A stretch of DNA of 64,000 nt from NCBI RefSeq assembly GCF_008698145.1, contig NZ_RZNZ01000005.1, forward strand, positions 1-64,000, read 5' to 3'. Source of the DNA: Bifidobacterium vespertilionis (GTDB lineage Bacteria; Actinomycetota; Actinomycetes; Actinomycetales; Bifidobacteriaceae). This document shows, in pieces, positions 1-7,236 of this stretch; within the stretch, counting starts at the first letter, position 1; each line of letters opens with the position of its first letter. The position numbers and the translations under genes were made by a program. The notes under the pieces were generated by a model. It did no database searches. It worked only from the letters and a program-made list of their open reading frames with translations, and was not told the origin of the DNA.

Positions 1-2
1 GG

Positions 3-50
3 TACGACAAGCCCAGTGAAAGGATCCTCGCGCTCATCAACGCCTCATGA
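3..50 (+). CDS. C-terminal tail of an unidentified gene (partial)
   Basis: An open frame runs in from the left edge and ends at TGA 48-50, giving the last 15 residues YDKPSERILALINAS. The 5' part lies outside the window. The tail is too short for assignment. A transposase C-terminus is one possibility, since some actinobacterial IS30-type transposases end with a similar P-S/E motif, but this is a guess. Confidence 0.3.
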   Translation, partial: YDKPSERILALINAS

Positions 51-213
51 TATGATCGCGTCATCGCGAAGACCACCGTTCGAGGTGGCAAATCACTCAG
101 GTGTTGCAACCACCACTAAAATCCGCCGTGCTCGCTTTGGGTGACAGAGGGGGAAGGTGTGATCACTCGGGATCGCGGGGAGTTGGCTGCGTTCGGAATG
201 AAGGCAGATGCCA

Positions 214-229
214 TGTTTCACGTGAAACA
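214..229. promoter_or_regulatory. parS: parS centromere site (ParB binding), copy 1
   Basis: Perfect 16-bp palindrome TGTTTCACGTGAAACA, identical to the actinobacterial ParB/Spo0J binding consensus. It lies between the left-edge gene tail and the hsp20 terminator, outside coding sequence. Three more copies follow within 4.5 kb. Clustered parS sites normally mark the origin-proximal region where ParB nucleates and SMC is loaded. Confidence 0.85.
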
Positions 230-232
230 CAA

Positions 233-286
233 AATGCCGGACGGCTGACGTACGCAGCGAGTGCGCACGCCGAACCGTCCGGCATT
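233..286 (-). terminator. Intrinsic terminator downstream of hsp20
   Basis: Perfect 12-bp arms (AATGCCGGACGG at 233-244 and its complement at 275-286) enclose a 30-base loop. On the minus strand the stem is followed by TTTTGTGTTT. It sits about 50 bases past the hsp20 stop codon, as expected for that gene's terminator. Confidence 0.7.
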
Positions 287-338
287 GCTTGGTTATGCAG
301 TTCCGTGATTACGACCGATCACGATCGGCGCGAATCAA

Positions 339-797
339 TCAGCCTTCGATGGCGATCTGGTGCTTGGACTCAACCTGCGGCTTAGCCTCGATCTTCGGCA
401 GTTCGATGCAAAGCGTGCCGTTGTTGTAGCAGGCGTGGATATCGGACTCCTTGATCTGATCGCCCACGTAGAAGCTGCGAGAGCAGGTGCCCACGTAGCG
501 TTCGCGGCGAATCCACTTGCCATCGGTGTCCTTGTCGCCGGAGTTCTCATCCTTGCGAGCGGACACGGTCAGGTAGCCGTTGTTCAGCTCAAGGTTGATA
601 TCGTCCTTGTTGAAGCCAGGCATGTCGATGTCGACATCGTAGCCCTTGTCGGTCTCGCGCACATCCGTGCTCATCATGTTCATCGGGGAAGCGGTCATCG
701 AACCGTTGTTGGCGGCCGTGCGCCAACCCTCGAAGAACGGATCATCGAACAGATCCGAGAACATCGTGTCATTCATCAAAGCCGGAAGCATTGCCAT
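339..797 (-). CDS. Small heat-shock protein (Hsp20/alpha-crystallin family)
   Basis: An ATP-independent cytoplasmic holdase of 152 residues that would bind unfolding proteins. The N-terminus (about 1-40) is hydrophobic and Phe-rich, as in other sHsps. The alpha-crystallin domain spans about 42-145 and includes the conserved NGTLCIELPK segment. A C-terminal IAI tripeptide matches the I-x-I oligomerisation motif. The ATG at 797 has a GGAG ribosome binding site 8 bases upstream. The gene is monocistronic, with its own terminator at 233-286. I saw no HspR (HAIR) or CIRCE element in the 200 bases upstream, so the heat regulator cannot be read from this sequence. No oddities in length or motifs. 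Confidence 0.92.
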   Translation of the reverse strand: MAMLPALMNDTMFSDLFDDPFFEGWRTAANNGSMTASPMNMMSTDVRETDKGYDVDIDMPGFNKDDINLELNNGYLTVSARKDENSGDKDTDGKWIRRERYVGTCSRSFYVGDQIKESDIHACYNNGTLCIELPKIEAKPQVESKHQIAIEG

Positions 798-999
798 AAT
801 CGGTACTCCTCACAAATCAATGCATGGAGTGGAACGGTTTGGCTTGGCGGCATCCCGGAATCCTTGCGGACCCCGCGGCGCCGACCTATCGTGGCCGTTC
901 CCGGAACCCCTGCCGGAGCTCCTGCCTTCGCCTTGCACTTCCCCCAACCCGTTTCGCGCCCTGTCATTCCCGGTGTTTACCCACGGTGAACAGGGGCAT

Positions 1000-1320
1000 T
1001 CAGTTATGATGCTGTCGCTCTTCCTTCTCTGCAGCTTTGGTCGCTTTGATAACGTCGTCGATGGTGTTGTAATGCGGCTGGGCGAACAGGGCATCGAAGT
1101 CCTGCTCGCATTGCAGAGCGAATGCGATGCAGACCAAGGAGTTAAGGGAGATTTCGTGGCGTTGCTCGAATCGACGAAGTGACCCAAGACTGACGCCTGC
1201 CTTGCGAGCAAGGTCGGCCTGTGTCATGCCGTGCTCCTTGCGGCGCCTTGCCACGCGTTGCGCGATGGAGGCTAGAACATCACCGGGCATAGGTTCGTCC
1301 AATAACGCAAACATACTCAT
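1000..1320 (-). CDS. Xre-family HTH regulator, HipB-like orphan antitoxin
   Basis: A 106-residue DNA-binding protein. A helix-turn-helix (about residues 27-60, with MTQADLARKAGVSLGSLRRFE as the core) follows an N-terminal ALLDEPMPG segment. From memory, such segments occur in HipB-type antitoxins encoded next to HipA-like kinases. The C-terminus contains a FALQCEQDFDALF helix and an acidic/basic tail. No hipA gene lies on either side: hsp20 is downstream and a divergent dehydrogenase upstream. It is therefore a solitary regulator or the remnant of a toxin-antitoxin pair. The upstream stretch 1321-1342 carries two direct ATTTTGGCA repeats, a plausible autoregulatory operator. Family membership is clear; the antitoxin role is inference. 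Confidence 0.75.
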   Translation of the reverse strand: MSMFALLDEPMPGDVLASIAQRVARRRKEHGMTQADLARKAGVSLGSLRRFEQRHEISLNSLVCIAFALQCEQDFDALFAQPHYNTIDDVIKATKAAEKEERQHHN

Positions 1321-1508
1321 ATTTTGGCAGATTTTGGCATTTTTTACTCAAATATGCGTAGTTATGATGGCATCCAATTCCCCTGTGTTTTATCTATCTG
1401 ATTCATGTGATCGTTCGGGTGTACTGTGCAGACTGTATGGAGGACGATGTGGCAACGGCATCGTTTGAGCGTTAACCGCGTGACTTGGATGAAAGTGGAG
1501 TGCTGGCG

Positions 1509-2600
1509 ATGGATAGTGCCAAGAAGGATGATGTGTTTGCGATCGAAGCCCTTCGCGATTGGGCAACGCGACTGTACCGTGCCTATGGGTTCGATGAGCG
1601 GGATGCTGATCGGATCGTCGACTCGCTGTTCTTCGCCGAGCTGCATGGCATTGCGTCGCACGGTCTGCAGCGCATCGGCATGTACGATATGCTGATCGGC
1701 AATCCGAACGGCGGCGTTGATGTGAATGCGAAGGCCGAAGTTGTTCGTGAGACGCCGGTGAGTGCGGTGGTCGATGGGCATCACGCGATGGGACAGATCA
1801 CCTCGGCCATGGCCATGGAGCTGGCGATCAACAAGGCCCGAACGAGTGGCATCGGCATCGTCACCGTGCGGGAATCGAATCACTTCGGGGCGGCCGGCTA
1901 CTACACCAACATGGCCGCCGAAGCTGGATTGCTCGGTTTCGCCTCCACTAATACGGGCCCGATCGTGCTGCCGCTGTATGCCACACATCCGTTCCTCGGC
2001 ACTAATCCGATCGCGTTCTCCATGCCGGCTAAGCCGCATCCGTTCTTCTTCGATGCGGCGACCAGCATCGTCTCGCACGGCAAGATCGAGGTGTGTAAGA
2101 AGGAAGGTCGGCAGCTGCCCGAGGCATGGATGGTTGATGGACATTACCAGCCGATCTGGGATCCGAAGCAGGTGCCGGCTCGCCCTGGACTGGATGTGGA
2201 TGGCGGAATGCTTCCGGTCGGTGGCATGAGCGAGGAAACCGGAGGCCACAAGGGATACGGCTTCTCTATACTCGCGGAGATCTTCTGCGGTATTCTGTCG
2301 CAGGGCAACACGTCCAGTGAGGTTGACGGGCTGGGCATCCGCCATGGTGTTGGCCACTGCTTCGCCGCGATCGATCCTGGGTTGTTTGGGGATCCGGACG
2401 TGATTATCGATCGTTTCTCTGATTATCTGGAGCAGATCCGGCGGGTTCCGGCTGCGCCCGGCCATCGCGTGTACGTGCACGGCGACAAGGAGGAGATCGC
2501 ATATCAAGCGATCACTGCTGAGGGCGTGGTGCGGCTCGATCCGGAAACCGTCGCGTCGATGCGTTCGGTGGGGGATCGGATGGGTGTGGCGTTCAGATAA
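1509..2600 (+). CDS. Ldh2-family (malate/L-lactate/ureidoglycolate-type) dehydrogenase
   Basis: An NAD(P)-dependent oxidoreductase of the Ldh2 fold, 363 residues, normal for a family that oxidises malate, L-lactate, sulfolactate or ureidoglycolate. The substrate cannot be told from sequence. Visible signatures are the ELHGIASHG active-site segment near the N-terminus, the central RESNHFGAAGYY block, the TNTGP and LGTNPIAF motifs, and GGHKGYG near residue 250. I chose ATG 1509 because GGAG precedes it by 8 bases. An in-frame ATG at 1485 lacks a ribosome site. It stands alone, divergent from the Xre gene, and ends before a hairpin at 2721-2753. It may have been gained laterally as an accessory metabolic gene, but base use does not stand out. 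Confidence 0.88.
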   Translation: MDSAKKDDVFAIEALRDWATRLYRAYGFDERDADRIVDSLFFAELHGIASHGLQRIGMYDMLIGNPNGGVDVNAKAEVVRETPVSAVVDGHHAMGQITSAMAMELAINKARTSGIGIVTVRESNHFGAAGYYTNMAAEAGLLGFASTNTGPIVLPLYATHPFLGTNPIAFSMPAKPHPFFFDAATSIVSHGKIEVCKKEGRQLPEAWMVDGHYQPIWDPKQVPARPGLDVDGGMLPVGGMSEETGGHKGYGFSILAEIFCGILSQGNTSSEVDGLGIRHGVGHCFAAIDPGLFGDPDVIIDRFSDYLEQIRRVPAAPGHRVYVHGDKEEIAYQAITAEGVVRLDPETVASMRSVGDRMGVAFR

Positions 2601-2720
2601 TTGTCAGGGAAACGCTGGGTGGTCTTGGAGGTTGTGGCGGTTATATAGATACCAGCAGCAGCCGCAAGGCCGCCGATCATAATTGAACCTTTCTTCTTCT
2701 TTCCTTTCCTTTCTCTGCGT

Positions 2721-2753
2721 TGAAGGCCCGGCCTAATTGGTCGGGCCTTCAAC
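2721..2753 (+). terminator. Hairpin after the dehydrogenase gene, preceded by a CU-rich tract
   Basis: Arms GTTGAAGGCCCG (2721-2732) and its complement ending at 2753 form a strong stem, followed only by GTTTGTGG. It is preceded by a pyrimidine run at 2691-2715 built from CTTTC units. The same arrangement of pyrimidine tract then hairpin recurs at 44791-44857. Confidence 0.6.
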
Positions 2754-2774
2754 GTTTGTGGGGGAGTGGCGGGA

Positions 2775-2790
2775 TGTTTCACGTGAAACG
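2775..2790. promoter_or_regulatory. parS: parS-like site, copy 2 (one mismatch)
   Basis: TGTTTCACGTGAAACG: 15 of 16 bases of the parS palindrome, with only the last base different. Intergenic, between the dehydrogenase hairpin and a REP repeat. Confidence 0.7.
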
Positions 2791-2850
2791 TGGGTGGATT
2801 CCATTGCTGTCCTGAGTTGTTTCTCGGTGGCCCTGAGTTATTGCCCCTTT

Positions 2851-3010
2851 GTCATCCTGAGCGAAGCGAAGGATCCTTAATCTCTCGCACACGGTCGCAG
2901 TGCAGAAGTCGCAGTGCAGAAGGTTAAGGATCCTTCGCTTTGCTCAGGATGACGGAAAGTGCGTAGTGACGAAGGATCCTTCGGCACCGCTGCGCTTTGC
3001 TCAGGATGGA
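2851..3010. repeat. REP-like GGATCC repeat pair
   Basis: TCATCCTGAGCGAAGCGAAG followed by GATCCTTAA at 2851 is mirrored by its complement ending near 2953. A further half unit lies at 2967-3010. This is the first of more than twenty intergenic copies of the family in the window. Confidence 0.85.
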
Positions 3011-3035
3011 GAGAAACCTGGGATGATTCCTGAGC

Positions 3036-3171
3036 TGTTCTATTTGTTCTATTTGTTCTATTTCGTTTTTCGTCAGAGCTTGAAAGACATGGGATTTCAA
3101 TGGTTTCTGGCTACTTGACCACAAACTGCCACAAACTGCCATTTGTTCTATAGATTTTCTATTTGTTCTAT
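3036..3171. promoter_or_regulatory. TGTTCTATT iterons upstream of an AAA ATPase gene
   Basis: Three head-to-tail 9-mers TGTTCTATT fill 3036-3062. Two more TGTTCTAT units lie at 3144-3151 and 3164-3171, and a direct repeat ACAAACTGCC occurs twice at 3121-3140. All lie within 190 bases upstream of the ATPase start at 3227. They look like operator iterons, possibly for the ATPase itself, which ends in a possible winged-helix region. That link is inference. Confidence 0.6.
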
Positions 3172-3226
3172 GCTGGATATTAGAGGGTGGTGATGCCACA
3201 GCTGTAAAGCGTAGTAAGGGGTCTAA

Positions 3227-4330
3227 ATGGTGTTTCCAGCTAATCCGTTCAAGCCCACGGCTGGTGTGATGCCGCCCGTGCTGATCGGCCGTGAATCCAT
3301 CAGCGCGGATTTCTCTGAGGGTCTCGATGACGGCCCAGGCGCCCCCGATCGTTTGATGTTGATTACAGGGCCTCGTGGCAGTGGCAATACTGTTATGCTG
3401 ACGGAGCTGGGGCTTATAGCCAAGAAACGGCATTGGATCGTGATTGATGAGACCGCTTCTGCGGGGTTATGTGATCGGTTGATTGCGCGTATCGCACCTC
3501 AAGCGGGCCGCGTGGCAGATGCTACGCTTAAGCCTGCTTTCATGGGACTGAGTCTCGGAGAACTTACGTTTACCCCGGCGATGCGTCCATCCACGTTGCG
3601 GGATGCCATTGCCGCTCGTCTGAATAGTTTGGGTAAGGGTAAAGGTTTGCTGGTGACCATCGATGAAACGCAGGATGCTTCTCTGGAGGACATGACTGCC
3701 ATTGCCACGGCTGCACAGCATATGCTGCGTGAGAATGCCGAGGTCGCGTTTGTATTTGCTGGATTGCCTTCATTAACGTCCGATTTGCTCAATGCCAAGG
3801 TGCTGACATTTCTTCGCCGCGCATCCATCAAAGAGCTCGGAGATGTTTCTCTGGTCGACGTGCGTTTGGCTTTGGCAAGGACGATTCGCCATGCGGGCGT
3901 ATCGATCGATGATCCAGCGTTGGATGCGGCTACGAAGGCTACGGGTGGATATCCGTATATGATTCAGCTGGCTGGGTACCATATGTGGCGTCAAGCCCGT
4001 CGCAGAACCGAGGGGCCTGCAGATACAATCACCATTGATGATGTGCGTAGTGGAGTTGAGCAGGCGAGGGCGCGTTTGGGAGAAGGCGTGTGCGCGCCAG
4101 TGGTGAAGCGCTTGTCTGATCGATCGGTTGATTATCTACGAGCGATGGCTCAGGATGATGGCCCTTCCGTTACCTCGGAGGTGGCCAAACGGATGCATGA
4201 AAGCATGGATTATGCCAATATCTACCGGCAGCGTCTGCTTGATGAACACATCATCGCTGCTGTTAGTCGAGGGAAGGTCGATTTCGCCATCCCGTTCCTT
4301 CGCGAGTATTTGCGATCCATGGGGGAGTGA
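3227..4330 (+). CDS. AAA-type ATP-binding protein (ORC/AAA_16-like) with altered Walker A
   Basis: A 367-residue cytoplasmic P-loop protein. The nucleotide-binding loop at 48-55 reads GPRGSGNT, with Asn54 where the catalytic Lys is expected. Walker B is LLVTIDE (141-147), followed by a sensor-like VFAGLPS. An all-helical region follows, and then a C-terminal segment (about 300-360) that looks like a winged helix. Related bifidobacterial ATPases are common accessory genes of unknown role. ATG 3227 has AGGGG 5 bases upstream. It stands alone between parS sites and REP repeats, with iterons in its upstream region. The Asn could weaken ATP hydrolysis or mark a decaying gene, although the frame is intact over its whole length. 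Confidence 0.8.
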   Translation: MVFPANPFKPTAGVMPPVLIGRESISADFSEGLDDGPGAPDRLMLITGPRGSGNTVMLTELGLIAKKRHWIVIDETASAGLCDRLIARIAPQAGRVADATLKPAFMGLSLGELTFTPAMRPSTLRDAIAARLNSLGKGKGLLVTIDETQDASLEDMTAIATAAQHMLRENAEVAFVFAGLPSLTSDLLNAKVLTFLRRASIKELGDVSLVDVRLALARTIRHAGVSIDDPALDAATKATGGYPYMIQLAGYHMWRQARRRTEGPADTITIDDVRSGVEQARARLGEGVCAPVVKRLSDRSVDYLRAMAQDDGPSVTSEVAKRMHESMDYANIYRQRLLDEHIIAAVSRGKVDFAIPFLREYLRSMGE

Positions 4331-4370
4331 GAAACCGGTGTGAGTGGGATTAGGCGGGATTCGTGGCGAA

Positions 4371-4386
4371 TGTTTCACGTGAAACA
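4371..4386. promoter_or_regulatory. parS: parS centromere site, copy 3
   Basis: Perfect TGTTTCACGTGAAACA, 40 bases after the ATPase stop codon and outside coding sequence. Confidence 0.85.
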
Positions 4387-4442
4387 TGGGTGGATTTCGT
4401 GTCCATCCTGTGTTGTCTCCCGGTGGTCCCGAGTTCTGCCTC

Positions 4443-4613
4443 TTGTCATCCTGAACGGCGTTTCCTGTCATCCTGAGCGAAGCGAGGGATCCTTAACCTT
4501 CTGCACTACAACCGTGTGCGAGAGGTTAAGGATCCTTCGCTATCGCTCAGGATGACGGAAAGTGTGTAGTGACGAAGGATCCTTCGGCTCCGCTGTGCTT
4601 TGCTCAGGATGAC
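4443..4613. repeat. REP-like GGATCC repeat cluster
   Basis: A forward CATCCTGAGC...GGATCC unit, its inverted partner, and a second inverted unit with TTCGGCTCCGC before GCTCAGGATGA. Together they form a long potential hairpin between the ATPase gene and trxB. Confidence 0.85.
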
Positions 4614-4635
4614 GAAACTGATCCAAACAGGCAAA

Positions 4636-4678
4636 AGGCTGATGTTTCACGCGAGTGTTTCACGTGAAACATCAGCCT
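4636..4678 (-). terminator. parS: trxB terminator whose stem contains parS copy 4
   Basis: Arms AGGCTGATGTTTCACG (4636-4651) and its complement (4663-4678) form a 16-bp stem followed on the minus strand by TTTTGCC, just past the trxB stop. A perfect parS palindrome occupies 4656-4671, and a near-copy of its left half begins at 4643. The element therefore seems to act both as ParB site and as terminator. Confidence 0.75.
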
Positions 4679-4701
4679 GAAGAGGGTGATCAGGGTTATG
4701 G

Positions 4702-5904
4702 TCAGTTCTCACCCAGATAGGCTTGGGCGTCGAGCGCGGCGCGGCAGCCCATGCCGGCGGCGGAGATGGCCTGGCGATAGACACGGTCGACCGCATCGCC
4801 GGCTGCGAATACGCCCGGCGTGGAGGTGCGGGTGGAGGCGCCATCGACGGTGATGTAGCCATCGGCGTCCAGATCGACCTGACCCTTGAGGAAACCGGTG
4901 GAGGGGGTGTGGCCGATGGCGACGAAAATGCCGCGGGCCGGAATGGTGGTGAGCTCGCCCGTGATCGTGTTGCGCAGCTCCACGGCACCCGCATGCTCGT
5001 TGGCGGTCGCGGCTGCGGCTGGCGCGAGGGAGGGGAGGCTGATCGTGGGGTTGGACAGTCCGGGGATGCTGAGCTTCAGGCCGGAGCTCGCGTTGTTGTC
5101 TGCCGCATTGCCGTTTGCTGCGGCGGGAGCGGTGGCGGGTGCATTCAGTCCCGGAATCGACAGCAGGTTGACGGTCGGTGCTGCGGCGGCAGGTGCGGCG
5201 GTCTCGTTGTGACCGTCGGCAGGCGCTTCCGTCTCGGCCGGCAGAATGCGGTTGACCACGCTGTTGACGACCACGGTGATCTTCGGGTCGTTCATCACAC
5301 GATCGACCATGATCTGCGAGGCGCGGAACTGGTCACGGCGATGCACCAAAGTCACGGACGAGCCGTAACGGGTGAGGAACAGCGCCTCCTCCATGGCGGA
5401 ATCGCCGCCGCCGACCACCACGATCGGATGATCCTTGAAGAAGAAACCGTCGCAGGTGGCGCAGTAGGAGACGCCACGGCCGGAGAATTCCTCCTCGCCG
5501 GGCACGCCCAGTTTGCGGTAGTTTGATCCGGTGGCCACGATCACCGCACGCGCGCGGATCACATCGCCACCGTCGCAGGTGATGGTTTTGATGTCACCGG
5601 CAAGATCGGTGGAGACCACGTCATCGTGCAGGAGCTCGGCGCCGAACTTCTCGGCCTGTTCGCGCATGCGATCCATGAGCTCGGGACCAAGCACGCCATC
5701 CGGGAAGCCGGGGAAGTTCTCGACTTCGGACGTGTTGGTCAGCTGGCCGCCCGGCATGAGCGCGCCGGTGATGATCAGGGGCTTGTATCCCGCGCGACCA
5801 AGGTAGATGGCGGCGGTGTAGCCGGCCGGGCCGGAGCCGATGATCACGGCGTCGCGGACATCGTCGTTGGTGTTGGAAATAGTGGATTCTGCGGAGTCTG
5901 TCAT
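4702..5904 (-). CDS. trxB: Thioredoxin reductase with an 85-residue internal insertion
   Basis: An FAD-dependent enzyme that passes electrons from NADPH to thioredoxin. The FAD-binding GSGPAG is at 23-28, the redox pair CATC at 148-151, the NADPH-binding GGGDSA at 165-170, and the FAD-closing FAAGDAVD near 367. Normal TrxB is about 310-340 residues; this one is 400. The excess is one Ala/Pro/Asn-rich block at about 222-306 inside the NADPH domain, with two SIPGL motifs (249-253, 279-283). I took ATG 5904 (MTDSAE...) rather than 5916. A TATGCT box ends 7 bases upstream and there is little ribosome site, which suggests a leaderless transcript. The neighbouring murJ block matches mycobacterial synteny, though no sigM or trxA sits beside it. 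Confidence 0.95.
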   Translation of the reverse strand: MTDSAESTISNTNDDVRDAVIIGSGPAGYTAAIYLGRAGYKPLIITGALMPGGQLTNTSEVENFPGFPDGVLGPELMDRMREQAEKFGAELLHDDVVSTDLAGDIKTITCDGGDVIRARAVIVATGSNYRKLGVPGEEEFSGRGVSYCATCDGFFFKDHPIVVVGGGDSAMEEALFLTRYGSSVTLVHRRDQFRASQIMVDRVMNDPKITVVVNSVVNRILPAETEAPADGHNETAAPAAAAPTVNLLSIPGLNAPATAPAAANGNAADNNASSGLKLSIPGLSNPTISLPSLAPAAAATANEHAGAVELRNTITGELTTIPARGIFVAIGHTPSTGFLKGQVDLDADGYITVDGASTRTSTPGVFAAGDAVDRVYRQAISAAGMGCRAALDAQAYLGEN

Positions 5905-5911
5905 GCAACCT

Positions 5912-5917
5912 AGCATA
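5912..5917 (-). promoter_or_regulatory. -10 box of trxB (putative leaderless mRNA)
   Basis: TATGCT on the minus strand, separated from the ATG at 5904 by 7 bases, which places the transcription start at or next to the A of the start codon. No convincing -35 is visible. Confidence 0.5.
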
Positions 5918-5974
5918 CCGTTGCGTGGGTAGAAATGGGTGGTTCCTCTATGGGCGTTGTGGAGTGACCGGCTG

Positions 5975-6225
5975 CGTCATCCTGAGTCGCGTCACCTGTC
6001 ATCCTGACCTCCCTTCGGTCATCCTGAGCTTCTCTCGGTCATCCTGAGCGAAGCGAAGGATCCTTAACCTTTGTGCACCAAATGATCAGTGTGTGGTGAC
6101 GAAGGATCATTCGACTCCGCGATGCGGTGTCCGGCTGCGCCGGACCGTCGCCGCCTTGGCGGCGGCTCCCATCGCCTACGGACAGCCCACCGGGCTGTCC
6201 GCTTAACGGCTCAGTGCTCAGGATG
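5975..6225. repeat. REP-like repeat, long form with three hairpins
   Basis: Four CATCCTGA units in a row (5975-6050) lead into a GGATCC unit and then the long form. The hairpins are CCGGCTGCGCCGG, GCCGCCTTGGCGGC and GGACAGCCCACCGGGCTGTCC, and the repeat ends in GCTCAGGATG. The same long form recurs at about 38310, 52020, 54460 and 60735. Confidence 0.8.
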
Positions 6226-6450
6226 GCCAAACGGTTAATTCCCCCGATGCTCCTATTAGTTTGTCAAGTGGTTTTGTCGGGGTGTCGCCGATGGCGTGGA
6301 AGTAGTCGAAGCAACGGCGTTCGAGCCCGGGAAGGAACCTTTTGCCCATCTCGATCTCGCTGATCCTCGAGGACGCCACGGCGAGGACCTCGCCGAGACG
6401 CTGCCGGCCGGCGCCCGGCGACCGGCGCGGCCGGACGCCGCAACGCAGTC
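6218..6450 (-). pseudogene. Remnant of an Xre-type HTH gene
   Basis: Minus-strand translation over about 6240-6450 gives an Xre-like helix-turn-helix: RLGEVLAVASSRISEIEMGK, then RFLPGLERRCFDYFHAIGD. The frame has no start codon with a ribosome site, and the N-terminus is degraded. The frame runs into the REP repeat, where it meets TGA 6218-6220, so the original 3' end has been lost. I read this as a decayed regulator or antitoxin gene. The match is by eye only. Confidence 0.4.
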
Positions 6451-6541
6451 GGAGGATCCTTGGGTTTCCCCATATTAGGGATCCTCCGCTGCGCCCTTCG
6501 GCTTCCGCTCGGGATCAAACCTCTCTCCGGAAGGTGGACTG

Positions 6542-6730
6542 GTATGTGACCGGGCGTGCGTGACCGGGCGTGTGACATGGCGTGCCCATTCCCGGTCACA
6601 GTGATTTCAAAATGGCTTTATTCCAACGATTCCGGCACCCCGTGACCGGGCGTGCCCACACCATGTCACGCACCCGGTCACACCGCACGCCGGGTCACAC
6701 TCCCTGTCACACGCCGGGTCACGCCGGATC
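6542..6730. repeat. GTGACCGGGCGTG motif array (family M4)
   Basis: At least eight copies of GTGACCGGGCGTG-like units in both orientations (for example CACGCCGGGTCAC near 6709), separated by 8-30 bases. The array directly abuts the AAACTGGGCAGATC array. The same kind of array stands beside an M1 or M2 array at 26865, 31535 and 50518. Confidence 0.75.
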
Positions 6731-6745
6731 CCGGAACCGGCCCGA

Positions 6746-6935
6746 TCTGCCCGGTTGGCGCCCGGTATGCGCCCGATCTGCCCAGTTCTCGCCCGATTGC
6801 GCCGCAAACTGGGCAGATCGGGACGTCCCCCGCGCAAACTGGGCGGATCCTGCCGTCTGGAGGCCGAAAACCGGTTGCAGAAGACCGGATCTGCCCAGTT
6901 TGCGAATCCAGTGTCCCGATTTGCCCAGTTTGTGG
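6746..6935. repeat. AAACTGGGCAGATC motif array (family M1)
   Basis: Copies of the 14-mer lie in both orientations: reverse copies near 6750 and 6776, forward copies near 6814 and 6835, a conserved spacer around 6855-6890, then reverse copies near 6892 and 6922. This forward-forward-spacer-reverse-reverse layout recurs at the other full M1 loci. Confidence 0.8.
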
Positions 6936-6957
6936 GTGGGCCACCGCAGATGGCACT

Positions 6958-7195
6958 TCCGTCATCCTGAGCTCCCCTCGGTCATCCTGGGCGAAGCGAG
7001 GGATCCTTACCTTTGTGCACCAAATGAGCAGTGTGTGGTGACGAAGGATCCTTCGACTCGCTCCGCTCGCTCAGGATGACAGGGGTGGCGCAATTCTGCG
7101 TCATCCTGAGCGAAGCGAAGGATCCTTGGCCATTTCGCACAAACGATTTGGTGCACAAAGGTTAAGGATCCTTCGCTTCGCTCAGGATGACGGAT
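6958..7195. repeat. REP-like GGATCC repeat cluster
   Basis: Two forward CATCCTGAGC units with inverted partners, containing the GTGCACCAAATGA and GGTTAAGGATCCTTCG segments typical of the family. It fills the spacer between the M1 array and the murJ terminator. Confidence 0.85.
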
Positions 7196-7196
7196 G

Positions 7197-7230
7197 AAAA
7201 AAAGGGGCTGCATATCAGCAGCCCCTTTTT
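7197..7230. terminator. Bidirectional terminator of the murJ operon
   Basis: AAAGGGGCTG and CAGCAGCCCCTTTTT form a GC stem flanked by A- and T-runs. It lies immediately after the murJ stop codon on the minus strand. Confidence 0.9.
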
Positions 7231-7236
7231 CATCCG

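Noticed and set aside
1362-2507. Long minus-strand frame of 381 codons opposite the dehydrogenase
   Set aside because: It mirrors the real gene in a GC-rich genome, has Arg/His-rich composition, no ribosome site and no recognisable domain.
1509-2600. Classical L-lactate dehydrogenase (ldh) for the bifid shunt
   Set aside because: The fold and HGxxSHG motif are of the Ldh2/malate dehydrogenase-like family, not the Rossmann-type L-LDH used in bifidobacterial fermentation.
2504-2782. Possible small minus-strand gene (MIGGLAAAAGIYITATT...) with a GAAAGG upstream
   Set aside because: It starts inside the pyrimidine-tract/terminator region and then runs antisense through the end of the dehydrogenase gene. 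The apparent ribosome site is the complement of the CU-rich tract.
3036-3064. TGTTCTATT repeats as simple AT-rich slippage
   Set aside because: The same unit recurs twice more 80-130 bases downstream in non-tandem context, so slippage alone does not explain it.
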